This document shows, one piece after another, positions 23,998-32,475 of a stretch of DNA of 64,000 nt (position 1 is its first letter; every line of letters starts with the position of its first letter). The notes under the pieces are model-generated. The model had not been told where the DNA came from. It searched no databases and was given only the letters and a program-made list of their open reading frames with translations. The DNA comes from an uncultured Bacteroidales bacterium (GTDB lineage: Bacteria; Bacteroidota; Bacteroidia; Bacteroidales; P3): positions 1 to 64,000 of the forward strand of contig ONFR01000011.1 in assembly GCA_900317125.1 (NCBI GenBank), read 5' to 3'. The position numbers and the translations under genes are program-made.

Positions 23998-25298
23998 TCA
24001 GCCAGACAGGCATCCAGCTGGCGGCAGATGCCCTCCTTGTCCATCTTCTGTCCAATAAAGACCAGTTTCACCATGCGGTCGCCATACACATCGTCCCAGT
24101 CGTGCACCAGACCAGCGTCGCGGCGCATCATCTCTATCAGCTCTTCTTCGGGCATGGTGGCATACCACTGGCCGGCCTCCGATAGTTTCACCTGTACTCC
24201 TGCCTGCTCAAAGAGGTACGACATGTCCTTGTCGTCGGCAAAATAGCAGACCCCTTTGGCACGTATAACCGTCTTCGGCCATTGGAAATTGACAAAATGG
24301 TCGAACTTGTCGATGTCGAAAGGCTGCCGCCGGTAATACACAAAAGTGCCGATACCGTATTCCTCCGCCTCGCCCTCGTCGTCATGGTGATGATGGTGGT
24401 GGTGATGATGATGGTCGTGGTCGTGATCCTCATCCTCGTCATCCTCGTGGTCGTGTTCTTCGTGGTGGTGGTCGTGCTCCTCCTCGTCGTGGTGATGATG
24501 GTGCTCCTCACCGTCGTGGTGGCGGCGGGCCTCCTCATCTTCGTCGTCGGTGGTCAGGCGTTCCAGCTCCTTCACCCATCCGGCCTGTCCTTCAGTCTCG
24601 CCGTAGTCAAAGCTGTTGGTGTTCACCAGCTCGTCAAGGTCCACCTCGGCATAGTCGGCCTCGATGATGCGTGCGCCGGGGTTCAGGTTATGCACTATCT
24701 GGCGCAGTCGTTCCAACTCGGCAGGTGCCACTTCCGACCGTTTGTTTAACAATACGATGTTGCAGAACTCTATCTGCTGGATGATCAGATTCTCAATGTC
24801 CTCTTCGGCGATGGCCGACCCTAGCAGTCTCCCGCCACAGTCGAATTCGCTCTGCATGCGCAGGGCGTCGACAACGGTCACAATGCAGTCCAGCCGGGGT
24901 ACCCCGAATCGGGTATACTCATCTCCCATGCGGGGCATGGAGCAGATAGTGCGTGCTATTGGTTCTGGCTCGCAGATACCGCTGGCCTCAATCACAATAT
25001 AGTCGAATTTGGCCATACCCATAATCTCGCTCAGCTGTTTCACCAGGTCCATCTTCAGCGTGCAGCAGATGCAGCCGTTCTGCAGGGCCACCAGACTGTC
25101 GTCGCCCTGTCCCACGATACCTCCTTTCTGGATGAGCGAAGCGTCGATGTTCACCTCTCCTATATCGTTCACCATCACGGCAAACCGTATGTTCTTCCTG
25201 TTATTGAGGATGTGGTTGAGCAACGTGGTCTTGCCACTGCCCAGATAACCCGTCAGCAACAACACTGGCGTCGAGTTCAAATGTGTCATGTTCATCAT
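23994..25298 (-). CDS. CobW/G3E-family GTPase, His-rich metallochaperone
   Basis: The 434-residue protein opens with the Walker A motif TGYLGSGKTTLLNHI (about 16-30) and has the metal motif GCICC (about 75) and a CobW C-terminal domain (IGTFVYYRRQPFDIDKF onward, about 320). Between them, at about 258-315, lies a tract of some 60 residues made almost only of His, Asp and Glu. The family delivers Zn, Co or Ni to enzymes using GTP; the metal here is unknown, though the His tract suggests storage of Zn or Ni. The guanine motif expected as NKxD reads NKRS, so the Asp is missing. Alternative Met starts lie at residues 2 and 4. Confidence 0.9.
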   Translation of the reverse strand: MMNMTHLNSTPVLLLTGYLGSGKTTLLNHILNNRKNIRFAVMVNDIGEVNIDASLIQKGGIVGQGDDSLVALQNGCICCTLKMDLVKQLSEIMGMAKFDYIVIEASGICEPEPIARTICSMPRMGDEYTRFGVPRLDCIVTVVDALRMQSEFDCGGRLLGSAIAEEDIENLIIQQIEFCNIVLLNKRSEVAPAELERLRQIVHNLNPGARIIEADYAEVDLDELVNTNSFDYGETEGQAGWVKELERLTTDDEDEEARRHHDGEEHHHHHDEEEHDHHHEEHDHEDDEDEDHDHDHHHHHHHHHHDDEGEAEEYGIGTFVYYRRQPFDIDKFDHFVNFQWPKTVIRAKGVCYFADDKDMSYLFEQAGVQVKLSEAGQWYATMPEEELIEMMRRDAGLVHDWDDVYGDRMVKLVFIGQKMDKEGICRQLDACLAD

Positions 25299-25588
25299 AT
25301 TGTGTGTGTTTTTGTTTCAAATCATGTAGTGCCATGGGACATGGGGCTGGTGCATTGCCGTCCTTGTCCGTCCCCGATGCACAGCATCCATAACGCACGA
25401 ACGTGGATATTATTTTCATCAAAGAGCAGTAATTTTTCCATCCCATCGTTCTTGGCACTTGTGGGGAGGTCCCGACGGCGCCAGGGGCAGCCTTGCCGAT
25501 GAGGTAGGCAGTCGTGGTTCTTCTTTTGATTGTCGGGCAGAACCATCTCAGGAAGTGAAATGGTCGCAAGGCTCCTTTCTGCAATACA

Positions 25589-27493
25589 TCATGCTTCCGT
25601 CGGTGGGATGACCAGGAAGTCGCCGTGCTGCTGGATGTGCTCGATAAGCTGGGCGTAGAAGCGGTGGCGGGAGAGGGTCTGGGCGTTGCCGACAATGATG
25701 AGTTTCATGCGGGCGCGAGTGATGGCGACGTTCATGCGGCGCAGGTCGTTGAGGAAACCTATAGCGCCCTGGTCGTTGTCGCGCACCATGCTGATGACGA
25801 TGACATCGCGCTCCTGCCCTTGGAATCCATCCACGCTGTTGACAGAGATTTGCCGGTAGAGGTGGCGGAAGAATTTCTGCCATTTGAGCAGTCGGCGGAT
25901 GAGCCGCACTTGGGCGCGGTAGGGGGAGATGATGCCGAAGTCTACCCGCTCGTCGTGTATGCGGGTGGTCCCAATCATTTCGATGTAGTCGCGCAGGATG
26001 TGGATGAGCAGGCGTGCCTCTTCGGCATTGGAGCGGCTGAGGGTGCGGCTTTGTTTTTCACCGAAACTGCACTGCGAGGTATCGACCCAGGTGAGGGGTG
26101 TATCAAGGGGCGAGACGAGACGGTCGGCCACTTGCGGCGCAGCTCTGAGCAGGCCGTGGTAGAACCAGCGCGATGGGAATGCCATGATGTCGCTATTCAT
26201 GCGGTATTGAGTGGTGAGGAGGGTGACGCACTGGGGTTTGGCGTGTGCCACCTTCTGCATGAGGGTGTGGTCGAGTCCCCCGTGGGCAGCCTCGGGGCAT
26301 TTGATGGTGGGCGGCAGCTGCTGGTGGTCCCCGCTTAGGATGACGCGGTCGGCCTTGAGAATGGCGGCCCAGCAGGCGGGTTCGAGCGCCTGGGCGGCTT
26401 CGTCGATAAAAAGGGTGGAGAAGCGGCGGCGGTCGAGTATGCGGTAGGCGCTGCCGATGAGGGTGCACGAGATGACACGAGCTTGGTTAAAGAGGTCGGA
26501 CTGTATGTGGATTTCGAGTTCGGTGGCACGGCTGCGTAGCTTTTCCAGCCGGTTCCTGTGTTCTCTCGAGGGGGTGCCGCTGTCGTGTTCCCGGTGCAGG
26601 GTGCGGCGTATGTTCCACAGCTCGGCATAGTCGGGGTGTGCTGCGAAACGCCGCTCATAGCTGCATTCAAGCATGTGGTCGCTCATGCGCAGGGGGTTGC
26701 CTATGCGTAGCACATTGACTCCACGGCGGGCAAGCTGTTCGCTTATCCAGTCGACGGCGGCATTGCTGGGCGCGCATACCATGACTTGGGTCTCGCGCTG
26801 GAGGGTCTCGATGACAGCCTCGACAAGGGTGGTTGTCTTGCCGGTGCCCGGCGGACCGTGGACGATGGCCACTTCCTGGGCTTCAACAACGCGCTGCACA
26901 GCATGCTGCTGCCTGTCGTTTAGCCAGGGGAATGAGAGGCTTGGCAGACGACGGAAATTGGGTGCAAGGGGACCGATGAGGGTGTCGCGCAGGTGGGTGA
27001 AGGTCTCGTTGTCGCTGCGCATGGCGGCACTGAGGGCGTCGAGCATCACTTGGTAGCTGGTGGTATCGATGCTTGTCTGGATGCCAAGGAGTTTCATCTG
27101 CGCAGTAGAGCGCAGGGATTGGAGGGCGGCCTGGTTAGGGATGGCAATCGTGAGGATGCCTGTGTCCACTTGGTCGATATAGAATTGGTGGGGCAGCAGT
27201 CGTGGCGTGCCATTGTCGCCAAAGGTGAAGAATGCCACCACTTTGCCGGGCTCGAAGTCGGTGTCAGGTTCGTCGTCGGAGACTTCGAAAGTGACGGTTG
27301 CCACCATCTGGTCCAGGGCGTTGTAGGTGGTGTTGCCAAGGGTGACGGGATAGCGGCATGAGGGCTCCTGCACCAGGCTGGCGAATTGGAGGTGGGTGAG
27401 GGAATGGGCGTAGGCTTCCGTCTCGTATTTCATCTCAAGACGTAGCAGTTCAGCCTGTTTCTGTAGTTCGGATATAGGTGAAAGTTGTTTCAT
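25589..27493 (-). CDS. UPF1/IGHMBP2-like superfamily 1 helicase
   Basis: The 634-residue protein has an N-terminal beta-rich domain (about 1-190) and two RecA folds. Motif I is HGPPGTGKTTTLVE (about 212), II is LFIDEAAQALEP, III is LSGDHQQLPPT, IV is LTTQYRMNSDIM, V is SVDGFQGQERDVIVIS and VI is NVAITRARMKLI. This is the SF1B group known in bacteria as 'AAA domain-containing/IGHMBP2' proteins, which unwind DNA or RNA 5' to 3'. The physiological role is not established. It is divergent from the hydrogenase operon and 290 bases upstream of the CobW gene; that gap shows nothing notable. Confidence 0.9.
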   Translation of the reverse strand: MKQLSPISELQKQAELLRLEMKYETEAYAHSLTHLQFASLVQEPSCRYPVTLGNTTYNALDQMVATVTFEVSDDEPDTDFEPGKVVAFFTFGDNGTPRLLPHQFYIDQVDTGILTIAIPNQAALQSLRSTAQMKLLGIQTSIDTTSYQVMLDALSAAMRSDNETFTHLRDTLIGPLAPNFRRLPSLSFPWLNDRQQHAVQRVVEAQEVAIVHGPPGTGKTTTLVEAVIETLQRETQVMVCAPSNAAVDWISEQLARRGVNVLRIGNPLRMSDHMLECSYERRFAAHPDYAELWNIRRTLHREHDSGTPSREHRNRLEKLRSRATELEIHIQSDLFNQARVISCTLIGSAYRILDRRRFSTLFIDEAAQALEPACWAAILKADRVILSGDHQQLPPTIKCPEAAHGGLDHTLMQKVAHAKPQCVTLLTTQYRMNSDIMAFPSRWFYHGLLRAAPQVADRLVSPLDTPLTWVDTSQCSFGEKQSRTLSRSNAEEARLLIHILRDYIEMIGTTRIHDERVDFGIISPYRAQVRLIRRLLKWQKFFRHLYRQISVNSVDGFQGQERDVIVISMVRDNDQGAIGFLNDLRRMNVAITRARMKLIIVGNAQTLSRHRFYAQLIEHIQQHGDFLVIPPTEA

Positions 27494-27539
27494 AAAAGCG
27501 TCAGCCTAACGGCAAATAACTAAAATTATTTTGTATAGT

Positions 27540-27570
27540 TTTGTTCAATCAAATAAATTGTGTATCTTTG
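27540..27570 (+). promoter_or_regulatory. Consensus promoter of the HydABC operon
   Basis: TTTG at 27540-27543, exactly 19 bases, then TATCTTTG at 27563-27570: a full match to TTTG-N19-TAnnTTTG. The first gene starts 104 bases downstream and has a good AAGGAG ribosome-binding site at 27661. Confidence 0.8.
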
Positions 27571-27673
27571 CAGAGTTCCCTGTATATTGTGTATAGGGTA
27601 TAATTGTTTATTAATTAATATATTAGTATAAAAAATCAATCAAAAAATTAATCCAAAAATAAGGAGTTTTCAT

Positions 27674-28069
27674 ATGACAAAAGTAAAATCATTAGCTGAC
27701 CTCAAAGCAATGAGAGAAAAGCTTCAGTCGAGTCTGGATATCCGCGAGAAAGCAGAGAATCCCGAGTCGCTTGTGCAAATTAAAGTGGCTATGGCTACCT
27801 GCGGTATCGCTGCCGGAGCCAAGCAGGTTATGGAACACATGATGGCCAAGGCTGAAGAGCTCAAGATTGCGGCCGTTTTCACACAGACCGGCTGCATGGG
27901 CTATTGCCATGCCGAGCCTACGCTGGAAGTACGCGTACCGGGCAAGGATCCTATCGTTTTCGGACATGTCGACAACGACCGTGCCGACGAGATTTTGACC
28001 AAGTATGTGATGAACGGCGAACTGGTGGAGGGTATCATCCCTGTTAATTACGAAACTATCGACAAGTAA
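27674..28069 (+). CDS. Thioredoxin-like [2Fe-2S] protein of the hydrogenase operon
   Basis: The 131-residue protein has an N-terminal helix (VKSLADLKAMREKLQSSLD) and a thioredoxin-like ferredoxin fold. Cluster-site motifs are MATCGIAAGA (about 40-49) and TGCMGYC (about 73-79). Only three Cys are visible, where a NuoE-type fold uses four; the CGIAAGA form recurs in relatives beside clostridial hydrogenases. It probably shuttles electrons within the bifurcating hydrogenase complex. The start is fixed by AAGGAG eight bases upstream. It lies 15 bases before hydB and is the first gene of the operon. Confidence 0.85.
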   Translation: MTKVKSLADLKAMREKLQSSLDIREKAENPESLVQIKVAMATCGIAAGAKQVMEHMMAKAEELKIAAVFTQTGCMGYCHAEPTLEVRVPGKDPIVFGHVDNDRADEILTKYVMNGELVEGIIPVNYETIDK

Positions 28070-28084
28070 AACGGAGGACACACT

Positions 28085-29899
28085 ATGGCAAAGTACAAAA
28101 TGCATGTTCTCATCTGTGGCGGTACTGGATGCAAATCCAGCAATAGCCTGGATATTATCGAAAACTTCCATACTATTCTGAAAGAGAAGAACCTCCAGGA
28201 CGAGGTGCAGGTCATTAAGACCGGTTGCTTCGGTTTCTGCGAGAAGGGCCCCATCGTCAAGATTATGCCCGACAACACGTTCTACACCCAGGTGAAACCC
28301 GAGGATGTCCGCCGTATTGTCGAGGAGCATCTGATTAAAGGTCGTAAGGTTCCCGAGCTGCTCTATATGAACCCTGAGAACAAGGAGCACGTGGCAGACT
28401 CGAAACACATGGACTTCTACAAGAAACAGATTCGTATCGCACTGCGTAACTGCGGTTTTGTGGATCCCGAGAATATCGAAGAGTGCATCTCCCGCGGTGG
28501 TTACGAGGCGCTGGCCAAGTGCTTGACCGAGATGACCCCCGAGCAGGTTATCGCCGAGGTGAAGGCTTCCGGTCTCCGTGGCCGTGGCGGCGCCGGTTTC
28601 CCCACTGGTTTGAAATGGGAACTCTGCGCCAAGAACAAGGCCGACCAGAAGTATGTCATCTGCAACGCCGACGAGGGTGACCCCGGTGCTTTCATGGACC
28701 GTTCCATCCTTGAGGGCGACCCCAACAGCATCGTCGAGGCTATGGCCATCTGCGGCTACGCCATCGGTGCAAGCAAGGGTCTCGTCTATATCCGTGCTGA
28801 ATACCCCCTGGCCATCGAGCGTCTGAAGATCGCCATCAACCAGGCCCGCGAATATGGCTTGTTGGGTGAGGATATCCTCAGCACAGGCTTCAACTTCGAC
28901 ATCGAGCTCCGCTATGGTGCCGGTGCTTTCGTCTGCGGTGAGGAAACAGCCCTTATCCACTCGATGGAAGGCCAGCGTGGCGAGCCCACCCTGAAACCCC
29001 CGTTCCCCGCTGTGAGCGGTTACATGGGCAAGCCCTCCAACGTCAACAACGTCGAGACCTTCGCCAATGTCCCCGTCATCATCACCAAGGGTGCTGAGTG
29101 GTTCAACAAAATCGGTACTGAGAAATCCAAAGGTACCAAGGTCTTTGCTCTTGCCGGCCAGATTAACAACGTCGGTCTTATCGAGGTCCCCATGGGCATC
29201 ACCCTGCGCGAGATTATCTATGAAATTGGTGGCGGTATCAAAGACGGTCGCCAGTTCAAGGCCGTTCAGACCGGTGGTCCTTCCGGCGGATGCTTGACTG
29301 CCAAGCACCTCGACACTGCTATCGACTACGACAGCCTCGTGGCTGCCGGCTCGATGATGGGTTCCGGCGGTATGGTCGTCATGGACGAAACCAGCTGTAT
29401 GCCCGCTATCGCTAAGTTCTACCTCGAGTTCACCTGCGAGGAGAGCTGCGGTAAATGCTCGCCCTGCCGTATCGGCAACAAGCGTCTGTGCGAAATCCTC
29501 GAGAAAATCACCGACGGTCGCGGCACCATGGAAGACCTCCAGGAGCTCCGCAATCTCGCCGCTGTGATTAAGGATACCGCCCTCTGCGGTCTCGGCCAGA
29601 CTTCACCCAACCCCGTCCTCTCCACCCTCGACAACTTCTGGGATGAGTACGTTGAACACGTGGTCGACAAGAAGTGCCGTGCAGGTGTCTGCAAGAAACT
29701 GATGAGCTATGTTATCGACCGCGAGAAATGTATCGGCTGCGGCAAGTGCGCCAAGGGCTGCCCCGTTGAGGCCATCACCCGCACCGACTATACCGCCCCC
29801 GGCCACAAACTGGCTTCCATGGTTATCGACAGCACAAAGTGCATCAAGTGCGGCGCATGTATCAACAACTGTAAATTTGGTGCCATCTCCATTCAGTAA
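28085..29899 (+). CDS. hydB: Electron-bifurcating [FeFe] hydrogenase, subunit beta (NuoF-like)
   Basis: The 604-residue flavoprotein has an N-terminal thioredoxin-like [2Fe-2S] domain (CGGTGC and TGCFGFC), then a NuoF core with the NADH/FMN loop GLRGRGGAGFPTGLKWE (about 160). The [4Fe-4S] site is EESCGKCSPCRIGNKRLCE (about 455). Two C-terminal ferredoxin motifs follow, CIGCGKCAKGCP and CIKCGACINNCK. HydB holds FMN, oxidises or reduces NAD(H) and is the site of bifurcation between NADH and ferredoxin. It sits between the small [2Fe-2S] gene and hydA with short gaps. Strong codon preference (GGT, CGT, CTC, ATC) suggests high expression. Confidence 0.95.
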   Translation: MAKYKMHVLICGGTGCKSSNSLDIIENFHTILKEKNLQDEVQVIKTGCFGFCEKGPIVKIMPDNTFYTQVKPEDVRRIVEEHLIKGRKVPELLYMNPENKEHVADSKHMDFYKKQIRIALRNCGFVDPENIEECISRGGYEALAKCLTEMTPEQVIAEVKASGLRGRGGAGFPTGLKWELCAKNKADQKYVICNADEGDPGAFMDRSILEGDPNSIVEAMAICGYAIGASKGLVYIRAEYPLAIERLKIAINQAREYGLLGEDILSTGFNFDIELRYGAGAFVCGEETALIHSMEGQRGEPTLKPPFPAVSGYMGKPSNVNNVETFANVPVIITKGAEWFNKIGTEKSKGTKVFALAGQINNVGLIEVPMGITLREIIYEIGGGIKDGRQFKAVQTGGPSGGCLTAKHLDTAIDYDSLVAAGSMMGSGGMVVMDETSCMPAIAKFYLEFTCEESCGKCSPCRIGNKRLCEILEKITDGRGTMEDLQELRNLAAVIKDTALCGLGQTSPNPVLSTLDNFWDEYVEHVVDKKCRAGVCKKLMSYVIDREKCIGCGKCAKGCPVEAITRTDYTAPGHKLASMVIDSTKCIKCGACINNCKFGAISIQ

Positions 29900-29938
29900 A
29901 CGGTACAATAATTAATATTTAAAAGAAGACTTAACAAT

Positions 29939-31705
29939 ATGATTAATCTCACTATAGATAATAAACCGGTTCAAGTTCCCGAAGGCACCACGATTCTTAA
30001 AGCTGCCCGCATGGCCGGTATCGATATTCCCACTCTTTGCCATTTCGAGCTTGATGGGATGAATTTTGAAAACAAACCCGGCGGATGCCGCGTGTGTGTC
30101 GTCGAGGTGAAAGGCCGCCGCAATCTGGCTCCCGCCTGCGCCACCGACGTGATGGAAGGCATGGAAGTGCTCACCCACAGTGCCCGCGTCATCAACGCCC
30201 GCAAAACCGTCGTCGAGCTTATCCTCAGCGACCACCCGAACGACTGTCTCCAGTGCGAGAAAAACGGCGACTGCGAGCTGCAGAGCCTTACCAAGCGTCT
30301 CGGCATCAAGGAAATCCCCTTCAAGGGCGCTACCTCCACCTACCGTAAGGACAGCACCCTCAGCGTCTACCGCGATATGGACAAGTGCGTCATGTGCCGC
30401 CGCTGCGAGTCGATGTGCAACAAGTTCATGTCTGTCGGTGCCCTGAGCGGTGTCAACCGTGGTTTCCAGGCCGTCGTCGCTCCCGCTTTCGAGCAGAACC
30501 TCGGCGACAGCAGCTGCGTCAACTGCGGCCAGTGCGTCCAGGTGTGCCCCGTGGGTGCCCTCACCCTCGTCGACAACATCAGCGATGTGCTTAAGGCTAT
30601 TGCCGATCCTACCAAGAAGGTTGTCGTGCAGACCGCTCCCGCTGTCCGCGTGGCTCTTGGTGAGGAATTTGGCATGAAACCCGGCGAAATCGTCACCGGC
30701 AAAATGGCTGCCGCCCTCCGTCGTCTTGGTTTCGACCAGGTTTACGACACCGACTGGAGCGCAGACCTCACCATCATGGAAGAGGGTACCGAGCTCCTCG
30801 GCCGCCTGAAGAAAGCCCTCGCCGGCGAAGAGGTGAAACTGCCTATGTTCACCTCCTGCTGCCCCGCTTGGGTCACCTTCTACGAGAAGAACTTCCCCGA
30901 TCTGCTTGAATACCCCTCGACTGCCAAGTCGCCCCAGGGTATGTTCGGTGCTGTTGCCAAGAACTACCTGGCTCCCAAACTGGGTGTGAAACGCGAAGAC
31001 CTCGTGGTCGTCTCCATCATGCCTTGCTTGGCCAAGAAGAGCGAGCGCGCTCGTGAGGAACTGGCCGTCAACGGCGACAGCGATGTCAACTACACCCTCA
31101 GCACCCGCGAGCTGGCTCACATGATTCGCCAGTGCAACCTCAACCTCAACGACATGCCCGAGGAAGACTTCGACAGCCCGCTCGGTCAGTCCTCAGGTGC
31201 TGCTGTCATCTTCGGTGCCACCGGTGGTGTTATGGAGGCCGCTCTCCGTACCGCCTACGAGCTGCACACCGGCAAGACCCTGCCCAAGGTCGAGTTCCAC
31301 GAGACCCGCGGTTTCGACGGCGTGAAGGAAGCTACCATCGATATCGACGGCTTCCCCCTGAAGATTGCTGTCGTCTACAGCCTTGCCAATGCCCGCAAGA
31401 TGATGGAGCAGGTGCGTCAGGGCAACCCCAACGGCTACCACTTCATCGAGGTGATGGCTTGCCCCGGCGGTTGCATCGGCGGTGCCGGTCAGCCCTATCA
31501 CCACGGCAACAGCGAGATCATCCGCAAGCGCATGGAAGCCATCTACCGCGAGGACGAGGGCAAGCCCATCCGCAAGAGCCACGAGAATCCCGAAATTCTC
31601 GCCATCTACGAGGAGTACTACGGTGAACCTTGCGGCCACCTCAGCCACGAGCAACTGCACACCCACTACTTCGACAAGTCCGACAAAGTGGAGGCAACAA
31701 AATAA
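29939..31705 (+). CDS. hydA: Electron-bifurcating [FeFe] hydrogenase, catalytic subunit alpha
   Basis: The 588-residue protein carries an N-terminal [2Fe-2S] domain (GGCRVCVVE), a His-ligated [4Fe-4S] site (HPNDCLQCEKNGDC), two [4Fe-4S] motifs (CVMCRRCESMC and CVNCGQCVQVCP) and the H-cluster domain. Its motifs are TSCCPAW (about 304), MPCLAKKSE (about 361) and EVMACPGGCIGGAGQP (about 504), all catalytic residues kept. It makes or consumes H2 using electrons from NADH and reduced ferredoxin. It lacks the C-terminal [2Fe-2S] extension of Thermotoga HydA. The maturases HydE, HydF and HydG are not in the window. Confidence 0.96.
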   Translation: MINLTIDNKPVQVPEGTTILKAARMAGIDIPTLCHFELDGMNFENKPGGCRVCVVEVKGRRNLAPACATDVMEGMEVLTHSARVINARKTVVELILSDHPNDCLQCEKNGDCELQSLTKRLGIKEIPFKGATSTYRKDSTLSVYRDMDKCVMCRRCESMCNKFMSVGALSGVNRGFQAVVAPAFEQNLGDSSCVNCGQCVQVCPVGALTLVDNISDVLKAIADPTKKVVVQTAPAVRVALGEEFGMKPGEIVTGKMAAALRRLGFDQVYDTDWSADLTIMEEGTELLGRLKKALAGEEVKLPMFTSCCPAWVTFYEKNFPDLLEYPSTAKSPQGMFGAVAKNYLAPKLGVKREDLVVVSIMPCLAKKSERAREELAVNGDSDVNYTLSTRELAHMIRQCNLNLNDMPEEDFDSPLGQSSGAAVIFGATGGVMEAALRTAYELHTGKTLPKVEFHETRGFDGVKEATIDIDGFPLKIAVVYSLANARKMMEQVRQGNPNGYHFIEVMACPGGCIGGAGQPYHHGNSEIIRKRMEAIYREDEGKPIRKSHENPEILAIYEEYYGEPCGHLSHEQLHTHYFDKSDKVEATK

Positions 31706-31717
31706 ATTGAAAATGGA

Positions 31718-31778
31718 AAATTGAAAGTTGAAAGACAATGCGCGTAAGCAAATTATCAATTTTCAACTTTCAATTTTC
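31718..31778 (+). repeat. Inverted repeat between hydA and hydC
   Basis: Eighteen bases at 31718-31735 are exactly complementary to 31761-31778, with a 25-base loop. The arms are A/T-rich words of the type GAAAATTGAAAG. It could stabilise the hydA end of the mRNA or act as a processing point; there is no T-run of a terminator. Confidence 0.7.
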
Positions 31779-31795
31779 ACTTAATAATAAGAAAT

Positions 31796-32275
31796 ATGGC
31801 AAACATCAAGTTATCTGAAGAGAAAATAAATATCATCAAGGAGATTGCCAAATCGTTTGGCAATAAGCCGGGAGAGGTTATCAATGTCCTCCATCAGGTG
31901 CAGGGCAAGTTCGGCTACCTGCCCGCCGAGGTTCAGGAAGTCGTTGCTCACGAACTGGGCATTCCTGTATCGCGTGTTTATGGCATTGTGTCTTTCTACA
32001 GCTTCTTCACCATGGAGCCTAAGGGCGAACATCCCATCGACATCTGTCTGGGTACCGCCTGCTACGTCCGTGGTGCTGAGAAGGTGCTTGACGCTTTCAA
32101 ACGCGCCCTCAATGTTGAGGTTGGCAAGTGCACCGCCGACGGCAAGTTCTCGCTGAACACCCTCCGTTGCGTTGGCGCTTGCGGTCTGGCTCCCGTTGCC
32201 ATGATTGGCGACAAGGTCTATGGCCGTCTCACCCCCGACCTGGTGCCTGGCATCCTGGCCGAGTATAACAACTAA
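31796..32275 (+). CDS. hydC: Electron-bifurcating [FeFe] hydrogenase, subunit gamma (NuoE-like)
   Basis: The 159-residue protein is a NuoE-type [2Fe-2S] thioredoxin-fold subunit. The helical N terminus (EKINIIKEIAKSFG) leads to HQVQGKFGYLPAEVQEVVA, and the cluster Cys are in CLGTAC (about 83-88) and CVGACG (about 124-129), the complete C-x4-C and C-x3-C set. HydC passes electrons within the HydABC complex. It comes last in the operon, after hydA and the inverted repeat, whereas clostridial clusters usually place it first. Confidence 0.95.
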   Translation: MANIKLSEEKINIIKEIAKSFGNKPGEVINVLHQVQGKFGYLPAEVQEVVAHELGIPVSRVYGIVSFYSFFTMEPKGEHPIDICLGTACYVRGAEKVLDAFKRALNVEVGKCTADGKFSLNTLRCVGACGLAPVAMIGDKVYGRLTPDLVPGILAEYNN

Positions 32276-32406
32276 ACAATTAGTGAATGTGTGAACACGT
32301 GTGTTCGATTTGCGAGTTTGTCAACTTGTGAACGTGTATCACTGATAAACTTGTTAGCAAATTAACGAATCAGCAAATTAACGGACGTTTTCACACATTC
32401 TAATAC

Positions 32407-32471
32407 GTTAACGTGTTAGTGTGTAAATCGGATTGACGACTTGACACATTAACACGTTAACTCATTTTTTC
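32407..32471 (+). terminator. Terminator- or attenuator-like hairpin just before the UpxY-like gene
   Basis: GTTAACGTGTTA (32407-32418) pairs perfectly with TAACACGTTAAC (32450-32461), imperfect pairing extends inward, and TTTTTT follows at 32465-32470. The next start codon is at 32476. The DNA from 32276 is full of GTTAAC/GTGAAC-like words. It could end the hyd transcript or control the antiterminator gene. Confidence 0.6.
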
Positions 32472-32475
32472 TATC

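Noticed and set aside
24282..24749. Strongly hydrophobic plus-strand frame that looks like a membrane protein
   Set aside because: It is the complement of the His/Asp-rich tract of the CobW gene: GTG/GTC-rich reverse codons give Val runs by chance.
29912..31120. 402-residue minus-strand reading frame
   Set aside because: It is antisense to hydA, has low-complexity Ala/His/Val composition, and no start signal.
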